Part shown: positions 7,416-13,888 of the stretch, piece after piece
How positions within the stretch are numbered: the stretch's first letter is position 1
Layout: every line of letters starts with the position of its first letter
Assembly: GCA_035275845.1 (NCBI GenBank)
Contig: DATEMD010000031.1
Location: forward strand, 1 to 13,888
Length of the DNA stretch: 13,888 nt
Reading direction: 5' to 3'
Origin: REEB95 sp035275845
GTDB lineage: Bacteria > Pseudomonadota > Alphaproteobacteria > ATCC43930 > CGMCC-115725
The notes under the pieces: model-generated
The model's input: the letters and a program-made list of their open reading frames with translations, nothing else
Databases searched by the model: none
Told to the model about the DNA's origin: nothing
Made by a program: the position numbers and the translations under genes

Positions 7416-7434
7416 GTGGCCGGACACCGGCCAC
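7416..7434 (+). terminator. Hairpin immediately after ilvC
   Basis: An 8-bp perfect stem, GTGGCCGG (7416-7423) with CCGGCCAC (7427-7434), and a 3-base loop begin 1 bp after the ilvC stop. The position fits a 3'-end or mRNA-stabilising structure of the ilvBNC transcript. No U-run follows, so it is not a textbook intrinsic terminator and may allow read-through toward leuA. Confidence 0.45.
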
Positions 7435-7514
7435 CGCCACAGAAAGCTTGCGATTCCTCAGCAAGGCGGGCTAAACATAGTACAGGCCTTGATTTTTTCG
7501 CCTTACCAGGGAAC

Positions 7515-7546
7515 CGGCCCGCGGCACCAGGTGACGACGCGGGTCG
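7515..7546 (+). ncRNA. Leader hairpin 1 upstream of leuA
   Basis: Bases 7515-7523 (CGGCCCGCG) pair with 7538-7546 (CGCGGGTCG), giving 9 bp with one G-U pair. The 14-base loop contains a small internal CAC/GTG pairing. It is the first of three stems in the putative leuA leader. In DNA this GC-rich, a single stem of this size can occur by chance; grouping with the other stems is the main support. Confidence 0.35.
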
Positions 7547-7602
7547 ATAGAAAGCGGGCAAATATGGCCATGACGTTCGCAGGCAGGGTTATTCGGGCGT
7601 TT

Positions 7603-7647
7603 CCGCGCCGGATCGACTGCGCCTGCCGTTTGGCCAGCCCGGCGCGG
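7603..7647 (+). ncRNA. Leader hairpin 2 upstream of leuA
   Basis: CCGCGCCGG (7603-7611) and CCGGCGCGG (7639-7647) form a perfect 9-bp stem with a 27-base loop. G-U pairs could extend the base of the stem outward. Loop bases 7626-7630 (CCGTT) can also pair with AACGG at 7651-7655 just downstream, so a pseudoknot or an alternative fold is possible. This is inferred from base complementarity only. Confidence 0.35.
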
Positions 7648-7674
7648 GGGAACGGCGGCACGCTGCGACTTAGC

Positions 7675-7721
7675 TGCCCCTGAGCGCGGGCGCGATGGAG
7701 CCCGCTCGCGTTCGAGGGGCA
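7675..7721 (+). ncRNA. Leader hairpin 3 upstream of leuA (two-tier)
   Basis: TGCCCCT (7675-7681) pairs with AGGGGCA (7715-7721), a perfect 7-bp outer stem. Inside it GCGGGC (7686-7691) pairs with GCCCGC (7700-7705), a perfect 6-bp inner stem. It ends 47 nt before the leuA start. The T-rich segment TTATTT (7739-7744) downstream is too far away to be a direct U-tract. It could act as an anti-terminator, a pause site or a ribosome-access control. Confidence 0.38.
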
Positions 7722-7754
7722 TCGGCCACGGCTCAACGTTATTTCCCTGAGACA

Positions 7755-7760
7755 TGAGGA
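7755..7760 (+). promoter_or_regulatory. Ribosome binding site deciding the leuA start
   Basis: TGAGGA lies 8 nt before the ATG at 7769. The earlier in-frame ATG at 7754 overlaps this site and has no Shine-Dalgarno sequence of its own, so translation most likely begins at 7769. Confidence 0.6.
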
Positions 7761-7768
7761 ATCGCGCC

Positions 7769-9355
7769 ATGGGCGCCACGCAATCTCCGAAGACCGTTGC
7801 ATCCGCGACCCGGGCCGACGGCAATCGCGTTATCATTTTCGACACCACCATGCGCGACGGCGAGCAATCGCCGGGCGCGTCGATGAATCTCGAGGAAAAG
7901 ATCCGGATTGCCCAGTTGCTCGAGGAAATGGGCGTCGACGTCATCGAAGGCGGTTTCCCGATCGCGTCAAACGGCGATTTCGAGGCCGTGCGCGAGATCG
8001 CCAAAGTGGTCAAGACCTCGGCGGTCTGCGGCCTCGCGCGTGCAGCGCGCGCCGACATCGACCGCGCTTGGGAGGCGTTGCAGCACGCGAAGCGGCCACG
8101 CATCCATACGTTCCTTTCGACGTCGCCGCTGCACATGAAATACAAGCTGCAGATGGCGCCGGAGCAGGTGCATCAAGCGGTGATCGACAGCGTGTCGCAC
8201 GCGCGCAATCTCTGCCCGGATGTCGAATGGTCGGCTGAAGACGGCTCGCGCACCGAGCACGACTTTCTCTGTCGCGTGGTTGAAAGCGCGATCAAGGCGG
8301 GCGCCCGTACCATCAACATCCCGGATACGGTCGGTTATGCCGTGCCGGAGGAATTCGGCGCCCTCATCCGCATGTTGTTCGACCGTGTGCCCAACATCGA
8401 CAAGGCGGTGATCTCGGTTCATTGCCACAACGATCTTGGTTTGGCGGTGGCGAATTCACTGGCCGCCGTGTGCGCCGGCGCCAGGCAGGTCGAATGCACG
8501 GTCAATGGGCTGGGCGAACGCGCCGGCAATGCCGCGGTGGAGGAGATCGTCATGGCGCTCAGGACGCGCCACGATGTGATCCCTTACACCACCGGCATCA
8601 AGACCGAATGCATCACGCGCGCGTCGCGTCTTGTCTCGGCGATCACCGGCTTCGTCGTGCAGCCGAACAAGGCGATCGTCGGCGCCAACGCCTTCGCACA
8701 CGAAAGCGGCATCCATCAGGACGGCATGCTCAAGCATGCGGGCACTTACGAGATCATGACGCCGGAATCGGTCGGTCTCGGCAAGTCGACGCTGGTCATG
8801 GGCAAGCACTCGGGCCGGCACGCGTTCAAGATGAAACTCAAAGAGCTCGGCTTCGAGTTGGGCGACAACGCCTTGAACGACGCCTTCCGGCGCTTCAAGG
8901 AGGTCGCAGACCGCAAGAAGGATGTCTACGACGAGGACATCGTCGCGTTGGTCGACGACGAGATTCAGCGCGGCGACGAGCGCATCAAGTTCCTCGCGTT
9001 GCAGGTGATAGCCGGCTCGAAGGGGCCGCAAACCGCGGAAATCGAGCTCGATTTCGACGCGGCCCGCAAGACCGCCAAGGTCACCGGCAACGGCCCGGTT
9101 GACGCCACCTTCAACGCCATCCGCGCCATCGTGCCGCACAGCGCGCGCCTGTTGCTCTATCAGGTGCATGCTGTGACCGAGGGCACCGATGCGCAGGCCG
9201 AAGTCACGGTGCGTCTCGAGGAGGACGGCAAGACGGTCGTCGGCCAGGGCGCCGATCCGGACACGCTGGTCGCCTCGGCGCGTGCCTATATCCACGCGCT
9301 CAATAAGCTCCTGACCAAGCGGGCGAAGACCGCACCCGCCGCGCTCACAGCGTAA
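7769..9355 (+). CDS. leuA: 2-isopropylmalate synthase
   Basis: Condenses 2-oxoisovalerate with acetyl-CoA, the committed first step of leucine synthesis, in the cytoplasm. From the ATG at 7769 it has 528 aa, the usual length of the bacterial LeuA type. The TIM-barrel begins with the signature FDTTMRDGEQSPG (24-36), which holds the catalytic Arg29 and metal ligand Asp25. The other metal ligands, His218 and His220, lie in VHCHNDLG. VNGLGERAGNAAVEE (245-259) and HESGIHQDGMLKH (311-323) are also typical of the family. The C-terminal region (about 400-515) matches the regulatory domain that binds leucine for feedback inhibition. The T-M-R-D-G-E-Q-S-P-G motif and the absence of homocitrate or citramalate synthase features make LeuA by far the likeliest assignment. 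The gene sits between a structured upstream gap and mreB, which starts 38 bp after its stop. Confidence 0.95.
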   Translation: MGATQSPKTVASATRADGNRVIIFDTTMRDGEQSPGASMNLEEKIRIAQLLEEMGVDVIEGGFPIASNGDFEAVREIAKVVKTSAVCGLARAARADIDRAWEALQHAKRPRIHTFLSTSPLHMKYKLQMAPEQVHQAVIDSVSHARNLCPDVEWSAEDGSRTEHDFLCRVVESAIKAGARTINIPDTVGYAVPEEFGALIRMLFDRVPNIDKAVISVHCHNDLGLAVANSLAAVCAGARQVECTVNGLGERAGNAAVEEIVMALRTRHDVIPYTTGIKTECITRASRLVSAITGFVVQPNKAIVGANAFAHESGIHQDGMLKHAGTYEIMTPESVGLGKSTLVMGKHSGRHAFKMKLKELGFELGDNALNDAFRRFKEVADRKKDVYDEDIVALVDDEIQRGDERIKFLALQVIAGSKGPQTAEIELDFDAARKTAKVTGNGPVDATFNAIRAIVPHSARLLLYQVHAVTEGTDAQAEVTVRLEEDGKTVVGQGADPDTLVASARAYIHALNKLLTKRAKTAPAALTA

Positions 9356-9393
9356 CGGCGGTCCAACAACCAACCTCGGATCACACCATCACG

Positions 9394-10434
9394 ATGTTCG
9401 GCAATCTCCTCGGAATGCTGTCGGCCGATATGGCCATCGATCTCGGCACGGCGAATACGCTGGTCTACGTCAAAGGCCGCGGCATTGTCTTGAACGAGCC
9501 CTCGGTGGTGGCCATCGCCAGCGTCAAAGGCCGCAAGCAGGTGCTGGCGGTCGGCGACGAGGCCAAGATGATGCTCGGCCGAACGCCGGGCAACATCCAG
9601 GCGATTCGGCCGTTGCGTGACGGCGTGATTGCCGACTTCGAGGTGGCGGAGGAAATGATCAAGCATTTCATCCGCAAGGTGCACAACCGCCGCAGCTTCG
9701 CCAGCCCGCAGATTATCGTCTGCGTGCCGTCAGGCTCGACCGCGGTCGAACGCCGCGCGATCCAGGAATCAGCTGAAAGCGCCGGCGCACGTCGGGTGTT
9801 CTTGATCGAAGAGCCGATGGCGGCGGCGATCGGCGCCGGCTTGCCGGTGACCGAGCCGACCGGCTCGATGGTCGTCGACATCGGCGGTGGCACGACCGAG
9901 GTCGCGGTGCTGTCGCTCGGCGGCATCGTCTATTCGCGGTCGGTGCGCGTTGGCGGCGACAAGATGGACGAGGCGATCATCGCCTATATCCGCCGCAATC
10001 ATAACCTGCTCGTCGGTGAATCGTCCGCCGAACGCATCAAGAAGGAAATCGGCTCGGCCTGTATGCCGGAAGAAGGCGAGGGCCGCATCATGGAGATCAA
10101 AGGCCGCGACTTGATGAACGGCGTGCCGAAAGAGATCGTGATCTCGGAGCGCCAGATCGCCGAAAGCCTGTCCGAGCCGGTCGGCGCCATCGTCGAAGCC
10201 GTCAAGGTTGCGCTCGAGCACACCGCGCCAGAGCTTGCTGCCGACATCGTCGACAAGGGGATCGTGCTAACCGGCGGTGGTGCGCTGCTCGGCAACCTCG
10301 ACTATGTCCTGCGTCATTCGACGGGATTGCCGGTCTCGATCGCTGACGATCCGCTGTCCTGTGTCGCGCTCGGTACCGGCCGTGCGCTTGAGGAAATGAA
10401 GACCCTGCGTAACGTCTTGATAAGCATGTATTAG
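9394..10434 (+). CDS. mreB: Rod shape-determining protein MreB
   Basis: Bacterial actin that polymerises on the inner face of the membrane and guides lateral cell-wall synthesis. It has 346 aa, the standard length. Actin-fold landmarks are phosphate loop 1 IDLGTANTLVY (15-25), the catalytic Glu140 in IEEPMAAAIG, phosphate loop 2 VVDIGGGTTEVAV (160-172) and the adenosine motif GIVLTGGGALL (289-299). The start MFGNLLGML is short and amphipathic, as in membrane-binding MreBs. The ATG at 9394 fits the family start, although the ribosome site is weak. It is 38 bp after leuA and heads the mreBCD-mrdA cluster. Its presence suggests a rod-shaped or curved cell. Confidence 0.98.
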   Translation: MFGNLLGMLSADMAIDLGTANTLVYVKGRGIVLNEPSVVAIASVKGRKQVLAVGDEAKMMLGRTPGNIQAIRPLRDGVIADFEVAEEMIKHFIRKVHNRRSFASPQIIVCVPSGSTAVERRAIQESAESAGARRVFLIEEPMAAAIGAGLPVTEPTGSMVVDIGGGTTEVAVLSLGGIVYSRSVRVGGDKMDEAIIAYIRRNHNLLVGESSAERIKKEIGSACMPEEGEGRIMEIKGRDLMNGVPKEIVISERQIAESLSEPVGAIVEAVKVALEHTAPELAADIVDKGIVLTGGGALLGNLDYVLRHSTGLPVSIADDPLSCVALGTGRALEEMKTLRNVLISMY

Positions 10435-10476
10435 CTATGTTGGCTCGGGCCCGTACCATGTACGAAGTGCCGAAGT

Positions 10477-10496
10477 CCGTGTAAAAGTGTGCACGG
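10477..10496 (+). other. Hairpin in the mreB-mreC gap
   Basis: The 132-bp gap between mreB and mreC (10435-10566) contains a 7-bp stem. CCGTGTA (10477-10483) pairs with TGCACGG (10490-10496), with one U-G pair and a 6-base loop. No U-run follows. It could stabilise or trim the mreB mRNA so that MreB is made in excess over MreC. No coding sequence is supported in the gap. Confidence 0.3.
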
Positions 10497-10566
10497 CCGG
10501 CGTTGACGGGGGAAGGCGCGGGCATTTGGCGGAAGCAGTCGGGACCATGAGAAACGGTCGGCGCCA

Positions 10567-11448
10567 ATGAGAGTCTCTGCCCCCGTACGCGCGACAGTCC
10601 AGCGACTGACGCTCCCCTTCCTAATTTTTGTTTCGGCGCTGCTGGCGGTTCTCGGCAAAGCCGATGTCCTGCTGTTCGATCACGTCCGCATCGTGCTCGC
10701 GGATGCGCTTTCGCCGGTGCTCCGCGTTGCCGGAGAGCCCATTGTGACGGTCTCGAAGGCGATCGGCGCGGTCGAAGATGTTGCGTCGGTTTATCGTCAG
10801 AACCAGGAACTCAAGCTCGAGAACCAGCGGCTGCTGCAATGGCAGGACGTTGCGCGCCGTCTCGAATCTGAAAACGAGGAACTTCGTAATCTGGTCAAGT
10901 TCGCTCCCCAGGGTGCCGTGTCGTCGGTCGCGGCGCAGGTAATCGCCGATTCAGGCGGCGCCTTCCTGCGCAACGTTTTGATCGACGTCGGGCGGAATGA
11001 AGGTGTGTCTCGTGGCCAACCGGCGCTGACTGGCGACGGGCTCGTCGGCCGCGTCATCGAACTCGGCGACCGGACCGCGCGTATCCTGCTTTTGACCGAC
11101 ATCAATTCGCACATTCCCGTCGTCGTCGAAGGCACGCACGAGCGGGCGATGCTCAACGGCGACAATTCCGATCAGCCGCGCTTGGTCTACTTCCAGCCCA
11201 AGAATCCGGTGAAGCCGGGCGACCGCGTCGTCACCAGCGGCAGCGGCGGCGTCTTCCCGCCTGATTTACCGGTCGGCGTCGTCGTCTCGGTTAACGGCGA
11301 AATTCGCGTCGAGCTGTATGCGGATCTGGCACGGTTGGAAATGGTGCGGATCGTGGACTATGGTCTCGACGGCGTGTTGCCAGACAAGGCGATACCGGCA
11401 CCGCCGCCGATCGGAGGGGGCCGCGCCCGAGCGACTCCCGCGCGGTAG
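10567..11448 (+). CDS. mreC: Rod shape-determining protein MreC
   Basis: Bitopic inner-membrane protein that links cytoplasmic MreB and MreD to PBP2 in the periplasm. It has 293 aa: a short cytoplasmic N-terminus, one membrane segment at about 14-37, a coiled coil (about 70-112, with regular ENQRLL and ENEELRNL heptads) and then the beta-barrel MreC domain (about 120-265). Conserved blocks are the RNVLIDVGRNEGVSRGQPAL segment (135-154), GLVGRV (158-163) and GDRVVTSGSGGVFPPDLPVG (218-237). The last 25 residues are rich in Pro, Gly and Arg and probably disordered. The ATG at 10567 is the first in frame. It overlaps by four bases the stop of a 7-codon frame starting at ATG 10547, which may couple initiation. 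It ends 2 bp before mreD. Confidence 0.95.
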   Translation: MRVSAPVRATVQRLTLPFLIFVSALLAVLGKADVLLFDHVRIVLADALSPVLRVAGEPIVTVSKAIGAVEDVASVYRQNQELKLENQRLLQWQDVARRLESENEELRNLVKFAPQGAVSSVAAQVIADSGGAFLRNVLIDVGRNEGVSRGQPALTGDGLVGRVIELGDRTARILLLTDINSHIPVVVEGTHERAMLNGDNSDQPRLVYFQPKNPVKPGDRVVTSGSGGVFPPDLPVGVVVSVNGEIRVELYADLARLEMVRIVDYGLDGVLPDKAIPAPPPIGGGRARATPAR

Positions 11449-11450
11449 TC

Positions 11451-11972
11451 ATGCCGTACTCCCGAAACCGCGACTATGTTGGTTTTGTCGCTCGCATGGT
11501 GCCCGGCACGACGACGATCCTCTTCGTGCTGCTATCGCTGTTGCCGTTCCATGTGCCGAGCTTCGGTTCGATCGCGCCGGCCTTCGCGCTGATGGCGGTT
11601 TTCCATTGGTCGGTCTATCGGCCCGATCTGCTGCCGCCGAGCGTCGTGTTCTTTGCCGGCTTGTTGCTCGATCTGCTCAACGGCACGCCTTATGTTGGCC
11701 TGTCGGCGCTAGTACTGTTGCTGGTGCGCACCGGAGTCTTGAGTCAGCGGCGGGTCTTCAGCCATCGGCCGTTCTCGATCCTGTGGCTTGGCTTTTTCGG
11801 TGCCGCCGTAGGAGCCTTCACGTTCGAATGGGCGTTCGTCAGCTTGATGCAGGTGCAGGCCATGCCGCCGCGCCCGTTCATCTTCCAGACGCTTATTACG
11901 ACGGCTTGCTTCCCGATCGGCAGCTACTTGCTCGCCCTGGCGCACCGTGCGATGCCGGCGTTGAGTGCGTGA
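11451..11972 (+). CDS. mreD: Rod shape-determining protein MreD
   Basis: Small multi-span inner-membrane protein of the elongation complex that works with MreC. It has 173 aa, with about five or six hydrophobic segments (roughly 18-33, 39-55, 63-76, 79-97, 108-133, 144-165). Family features are PDLLPPSVVFFAGLLLDLL (58-76), the conserved aspartate in the third segment and the following GTPYVGLSAL (78-87). The sequence is poorly conserved in this family, so the call rests on topology, this motif and its place between mreC and mrdA. The gene starts 2 bp after the mreC stop and ends 1 bp before the mrdA ATG, so translation is probably coupled throughout. Confidence 0.92.
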   Translation: MPYSRNRDYVGFVARMVPGTTTILFVLLSLLPFHVPSFGSIAPAFALMAVFHWSVYRPDLLPPSVVFFAGLLLDLLNGTPYVGLSALVLLLVRTGVLSQRRVFSHRPFSILWLGFFGAAVGAFTFEWAFVSLMQVQAMPPRPFIFQTLITTACFPIGSYLLALAHRAMPALSA

Positions 11973-11973
11973 C

Positions 11974-13875
11974 ATGAAGAAGGCAAGCGGTCGCGGCAAG
12001 GTCCTGACCCGTCGTGCCTTGGTATTGGCGAGCGGCAAGGTCGCGTTGTTGACGGCGCTCGCCGGCCGCCTCTATTACCTCCAGGTCGTCCAGGCGCCGA
12101 AGTTCGCCATGTTGGCCGACGAAAATCGGATCAACATCCGGCTGTTGGTGCCACCGCGCGGCCATATCGTCGATCGCTTCGGCGTGCCGCTGGCCGTCAA
12201 CCGGCCGACTTACCGCGCCGTGGTGATCCCCGAGCAGGCGGGCAATATCGATCAGACGCTTGATGCCGTGGCTGATCTCGTGCCGCTCACCGATACCGAT
12301 CGTCGCCGGGTCTTGCGCGACATTCGTAACCACCACAGCTTCGTGCCCATCGCGCTGCGCGAAGACATGGATTGGAACGAGATGGCGCGGATCGACGTCA
12401 ACGCCGTCGATCTGCCGGGCGTTTCGATCGAGCAGGGACTCATCCGTCATTACATATTCGGCGACGAGACTGCGCATGTCGTGGGCTATGTCGCGCCGGT
12501 CTCGGAACAGGAACTCAACAGCGACGACCCGCTGGTCGAGCTACCCGATTTCCGTGTCGGCAAGAGCGGCGTCGAGAAGCAATACGATCTCGAACTCCGC
12601 GGCACCGCCGGCACCAGCGAGGTCGAGGTCAACGCGTTCGGGCGCGTCGTGCGCGAGTTGGCGCACGAGGACGGTATCGCCGGTGACCAGATCGTTCTCG
12701 GCCTCGACATGGCATTGCAGGACATGGCGATGCGCCGCTGTGCTGCGCAAGGCTCGGCCTCCGCTATCGTCATCGACTCGTGGACTGGCGAGGTGCTCGC
12801 TCTGGCCTCGGCACCGGGTTTCGATCCGAGCGCTTTCGCTAGCGGCCTGAGCCCGGCACAATGGAAGGCGTTGGTCGACAACCCTTACAATCCGTTGGAG
12901 AACAAAGCGATCGCCGGCAGCTATTCGCCGGGCTCGACCTTCAAGCCGCTGGTGGCAATCGCCGCGCTCGAGGCCGGCGTGATCACGCCAGACACGGAAT
13001 TCTTTTGTCCGGGCGAATTCCACCTCGGCAACACCGTGTTCCATTGCTGGAAGAAAGGCGGCCACGGCACGTTGTCTGTGCATCGCGCCATCCGCGAATC
13101 CTGCGACGTCTTCTTCTACCACACCGCCGATCTGGTCGGGATCGACCGTATCGCACAGATGGCGAACCGTTTCAGCCTCGGCACCAAGATCGGCATCGAC
13201 ATTCCGGGTGAGAAGACTGGGTTGATTCCGACGCGGGCATGGAAGCTGGCGACGACCGGTGTTGCCTGGCAACGCGGCGAGACACTGAGTTGTGGCATCG
13301 GCCAGAGCTTCGTCTCCGTAACGCCGCTGCAACTGGCGATCTACGTCGCCCGCATCGCGACCGGGCACACGATCAAGCCGGTACTGGTGCGGGACGATGG
13401 TGTGATGACGGCGGCGAGTCCCGTCGCGACCGAGGTCAATCACGGCTTTGCGCCCATGGGGGTTCAGCAGAAAACCCTCGATGTGATTCGCGACGCGATG
13501 TACGGCGTCGTCAACGAACCGCATGGCACGGCCTATGGCGCACGGATCCAGGACCCGACGATGATCATGGGCGGCAAGACCGGCACCGCGCAGGTCCATC
13601 ACATCGCACGGGAAATCCGCGATCGCGGCGTCGTTACCGGCACCAAAGTGCCGTGGAAGGATCGTGACCACGCGCTGTTCATCGCTTTCGCGCCCGTTGC
13701 GGCGCCGCGTTACGTCTGCTCGGTCGTGGTCGAGCACGGTGGCGCCACCGGCGGCGAGGGCGGCGCGGTCGCAGCGCCGATCGCCCATGATCTCCTGCTC
13801 GAAGCGCAAAAGCGCGACCCGGCGCGCCGCGTGCCGGCCGAACCCTTCGACGCTACGAAGCTGGCACAGGGCTGA
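11974..13875 (+). CDS. mrdA: Penicillin-binding protein 2 (PBP2), elongation transpeptidase
   Basis: Class B penicillin-binding protein that cross-links peptidoglycan during cell elongation, with its catalytic domain in the periplasm. It has 633 aa, in the PBP2 size range. There is one membrane anchor (about 13-36), the dimerisation domain with PRGHIVDRFG (61-70) and DLPGV (146-150), and the transpeptidase domain from about 240. The active site has the nucleophile Ser321 and Lys324 in SPGSTFKPL, Ser376-Cys377-Asp378 (the PBP2 form of the SxN motif) and Lys535-Thr536-Gly537 in GGKTGTAQ. SCD instead of SxN separates PBP2 from the division protein FtsI. ATG at 11974 lies 1 bp after the mreD stop. 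An in-frame GTG at 11965 overlaps mreD and would add three residues; neither has a clear ribosome site. Also called pbpA. Confidence 0.97.
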   Translation: MKKASGRGKVLTRRALVLASGKVALLTALAGRLYYLQVVQAPKFAMLADENRINIRLLVPPRGHIVDRFGVPLAVNRPTYRAVVIPEQAGNIDQTLDAVADLVPLTDTDRRRVLRDIRNHHSFVPIALREDMDWNEMARIDVNAVDLPGVSIEQGLIRHYIFGDETAHVVGYVAPVSEQELNSDDPLVELPDFRVGKSGVEKQYDLELRGTAGTSEVEVNAFGRVVRELAHEDGIAGDQIVLGLDMALQDMAMRRCAAQGSASAIVIDSWTGEVLALASAPGFDPSAFASGLSPAQWKALVDNPYNPLENKAIAGSYSPGSTFKPLVAIAALEAGVITPDTEFFCPGEFHLGNTVFHCWKKGGHGTLSVHRAIRESCDVFFYHTADLVGIDRIAQMANRFSLGTKIGIDIPGEKTGLIPTRAWKLATTGVAWQRGETLSCGIGQSFVSVTPLQLAIYVARIATGHTIKPVLVRDDGVMTAASPVATEVNHGFAPMGVQQKTLDVIRDAMYGVVNEPHGTAYGARIQDPTMIMGGKTGTAQVHHIAREIRDRGVVTGTKVPWKDRDHALFIAFAPVAAPRYVCSVVVEHGGATGGEGGAVAAPIAHDLLLEAQKRDPARRVPAEPFDATKLAQG

Positions 13876-13883
13876 GTCGAACC

Positions 13884-13888
13884 ATGCG
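13884..13888 (+). CDS. Possible start of the next gene, likely rodA
   Basis: An ATG at 13884-13886 follows the mrdA stop by 8 bp and the window ends two bases later. mreBCD-mrdA is very commonly followed by rodA, the SEDS glycosyltransferase partner of PBP2. The identity is inferred from gene order alone; nothing in five bases can confirm it. Confidence 0.3.

Larger units (their letters stand above)
7415..7768 (+). other. Non-coding ilvC-leuA gap, probable structured leader of leuA
   Basis: This 354-bp stretch is the longest gene-free interval here; most other gaps are under 120 bp. After the ilvC hairpin, TTGCGA (7448-7453) and TAAACA (7472-7477), 18 bp apart, form a weak promoter candidate. 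Three further hairpins follow (7515-7546, 7603-7647, 7675-7721). A 39-codon plus-strand frame (ATG 7564 to TGA 7683) ends inside the last hairpin. Its predicted peptide is Arg-rich with only three Leu and resembles nothing I recognise, so I do not call it a gene. Minus-strand open frames here run on antisense to leuA and look like chance. A leader RNA controlling leuA is the best reading. A remnant of lost genes is possible. Confidence 0.5.

Noticed and set aside
7471..8145. Minus-strand frame of 224 codons over the leuA 5' end and upstream gap
   Set aside because: Most of it is antisense to leuA. The part in the gap is low-complexity Arg/Pro/Ala, with no ribosome site or motif.
12541..13809. 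Minus-strand open frame of 422 codons antisense to mrdA
   Set aside because: Same antisense effect. The composition is Arg/Asp/Ala-heavy without motifs, while the plus strand encodes an unmistakable PBP2.

Overview
The window is a GC-rich (by eye above 60%), tightly packed chromosomal segment with the gene content and order of an alphaproteobacterium. Rhodospirillales-like is my best guess, from protein motifs and gene order only. It consists almost entirely of recognisable core genes. I see no insertion sequence, phage gene, CRISPR array, tRNA or rRNA, and no accessory island.

Layout, left to right: (1) the 3' part of a Do/DegP-type periplasmic serine protease (+), cut by the window edge; (2) a minus-strand pair, serB (phosphoserine phosphatase) followed by a MarC-family membrane protein, which converges on degP with only 7 bp between the stop codons; (3) miaA (tRNA dimethylallyltransferase), divergent from serB across 66 bp; (4) a branched-chain amino acid cluster, ilvB-ilvN-ilvC, then leuA after a 354-bp non-coding stretch; (5) the cell-shape cluster mreB-mreC-mreD-mrdA (PBP2), running off the right edge where the next ATG is probably rodA.

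Functionally, IlvB/IlvN, IlvC and LeuA provide the common isoleucine/valine steps and the first committed step of leucine synthesis. MreB, MreC, MreD and PBP2 are the core of the lateral-wall elongation machine. All genes from miaA to the right edge lie on the plus strand, and leuA ends 38 bp before mreB, so the two pathways may share transcription.

The most interesting non-coding parts are the ilvC-leuA gap, which holds four hairpins and looks like a structured leader RNA, and the ilvB upstream region. The ilvB region combines an AT-rich miaA 3' end (about 35% GC), a promoter-like element and a leader hairpin. In the proteins, two conserved metal or catalytic Asp positions read as Glu: SerB motif I (DMEAT instead of DxDST) and the IlvB thiamine-diphosphate motif (GEAS instead of GD[GA]S). 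I found no convincing new multi-gene system here.
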